Source of the DNA: Mytilus galloprovincialis
Lineage: Eukaryota; Mollusca; Bivalvia; Mytilida; Mytilidae
Direction: 5' to 3'
Length of the DNA stretch: 64,000 nt
Assembly (NCBI RefSeq): GCF_965363235.1
Contig: NC_134847.1
Coordinates: 61,722,439 to 61,786,438, forward strand
Each line of letters starts with the position of its first letter. Positions within the stretch are counted from its first letter, which is position 1. Shown here piece after piece: positions 63,405 through 64,000 of the stretch. The position numbers and the translations under genes were made by a program. The notes below the pieces were generated by a model. That model did no database searches. It had not been told where the DNA came from and saw only the letters and a program-made list of their open reading frames with translations.

Positions 63405-64000
63405 GGGTATGGTCCCAGCTATCCAAACCTGACAAATTATTGGTAACAAGCAATCTTTACCAAAAAGGAACATCAAGCCGACATATATACGCTTTGCTGA
63501 CTTTGAAAGTGATAATTTATAAATTTGGTTAAGGCTATTGAAACAACAAACTGTGAAAACGAGCAATTTAAAAACACATTCTTCGTAAAAACTGTAATTC
63601 ATTGAAAGAAGACATAGTGTGCGCCAAGTCAGTTGAGAGCTTCAAAACAGCTCACCAAGGCCTTCAATAGGAGTCCGCTCTCCCGTCAAGTTCAAGCCAG
63701 AATTGGGACCTTCGATGTAACAATGCAGATACATATAGCATGAAAAGTTTTATATAATGAACATTTATATTTATATCTATTGATGTTTCAGTACAAGTAT
63801 GATTATTTATTTTTGTTGTGATCTATGACATACATGTATAGTATAAACAATTTAAAGAAAGTGTTATCTGTATACATGACAGTTCCGTGAAAATGTTAAC
63901 CAACTTTTGTGTCAATTTATTCATTCATCTAAAAACTGATACAAGCCAATATTAGAATTCAATAGATTAAGTCTATAAAATCAGTTTTGACCTAGGCCTG
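63405..64000. other. No gene recognised at the window end
   Basis: AT-rich sequence. Short reading frames between 63420 and 63730 have no recognisable domain; continuation of the preceding candidate cannot be excluded. Confidence 0.3.

Noticed and set aside
51460-64000. Expected type A partner of B4
   Set aside because: No CVPDNF, RPWEQ or CAAS-type exon found on either strand.

Overview
The window looks like nuclear DNA of a marine bivalve, most probably a mussel (Mytilus or a close relative). It is AT-rich and intron-bearing with canonical GT-AG junctions, and many interspersed repeats match families I know from mussel sequences. The organism is inferred from that repeat spectrum; no marker gene is present.

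The core is an array of seven related genes for small secreted, cysteine-rich proteins. Two types occur. Type A (225, 225 and 213 aa) is on the minus strand: A1 2863-5733, A2 20834-22719, A3 37010-39065. Type B (232, 232, 239 and 232 aa) is B1 6150-9020, B2 23952-27411, B3 39608-46122 on the plus strand and B4 47885-51238 on the minus strand. A1/B1, A2/B2 and A3/B3 are head-to-head pairs sharing a 290-420 bp divergent promoter with a CCAAT box and inverted ACGT-core elements. B4 is an inverted orphan B copy; its promoter homology stops where the A half would begin. All seven share one exon plan: a first exon ending at or just before the start codon, then four coding exons joined by phase-2 introns. 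Every type B domain has six cysteines ordered and spaced much like nerve growth factor and ending in CSC, so I read them as neurotrophin/Spaetzle-like cystine-knot ligands. Type A has lost exactly the two cysteines that form one NGF disulfide (third and sixth) and gained two others. Shared promoters and complementary chemistry suggest co-expressed partners, perhaps heterodimer subunits; this is inference.

The rest is mostly repeats. 1-2.6 kb holds retroelement debris. 9.2-20.5 kb is a mosaic with an inverted repeat pair, retroelement 3' debris, a tandem repeat ending in a hairpin, and degenerate simple repeats. 27.5-36.9 kb contains a 2.9-kb element with terminal inverted repeats around a decayed ORF, and a dispersed GTCC-rich repeat. 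Intron 4 of B3 carries a 2.3-kb Harbinger-like element and a perfect-looking 7 x 68-bp array. 51.5-64 kb contains 12 x 20-bp and 6 x ~61-bp arrays, a 0.92-kb palindromic-ended element, a candidate short secreted-peptide exon (60759-60986) and a weak two-exon candidate (62154-63404). No tRNA, rRNA or CRISPR was recognised.
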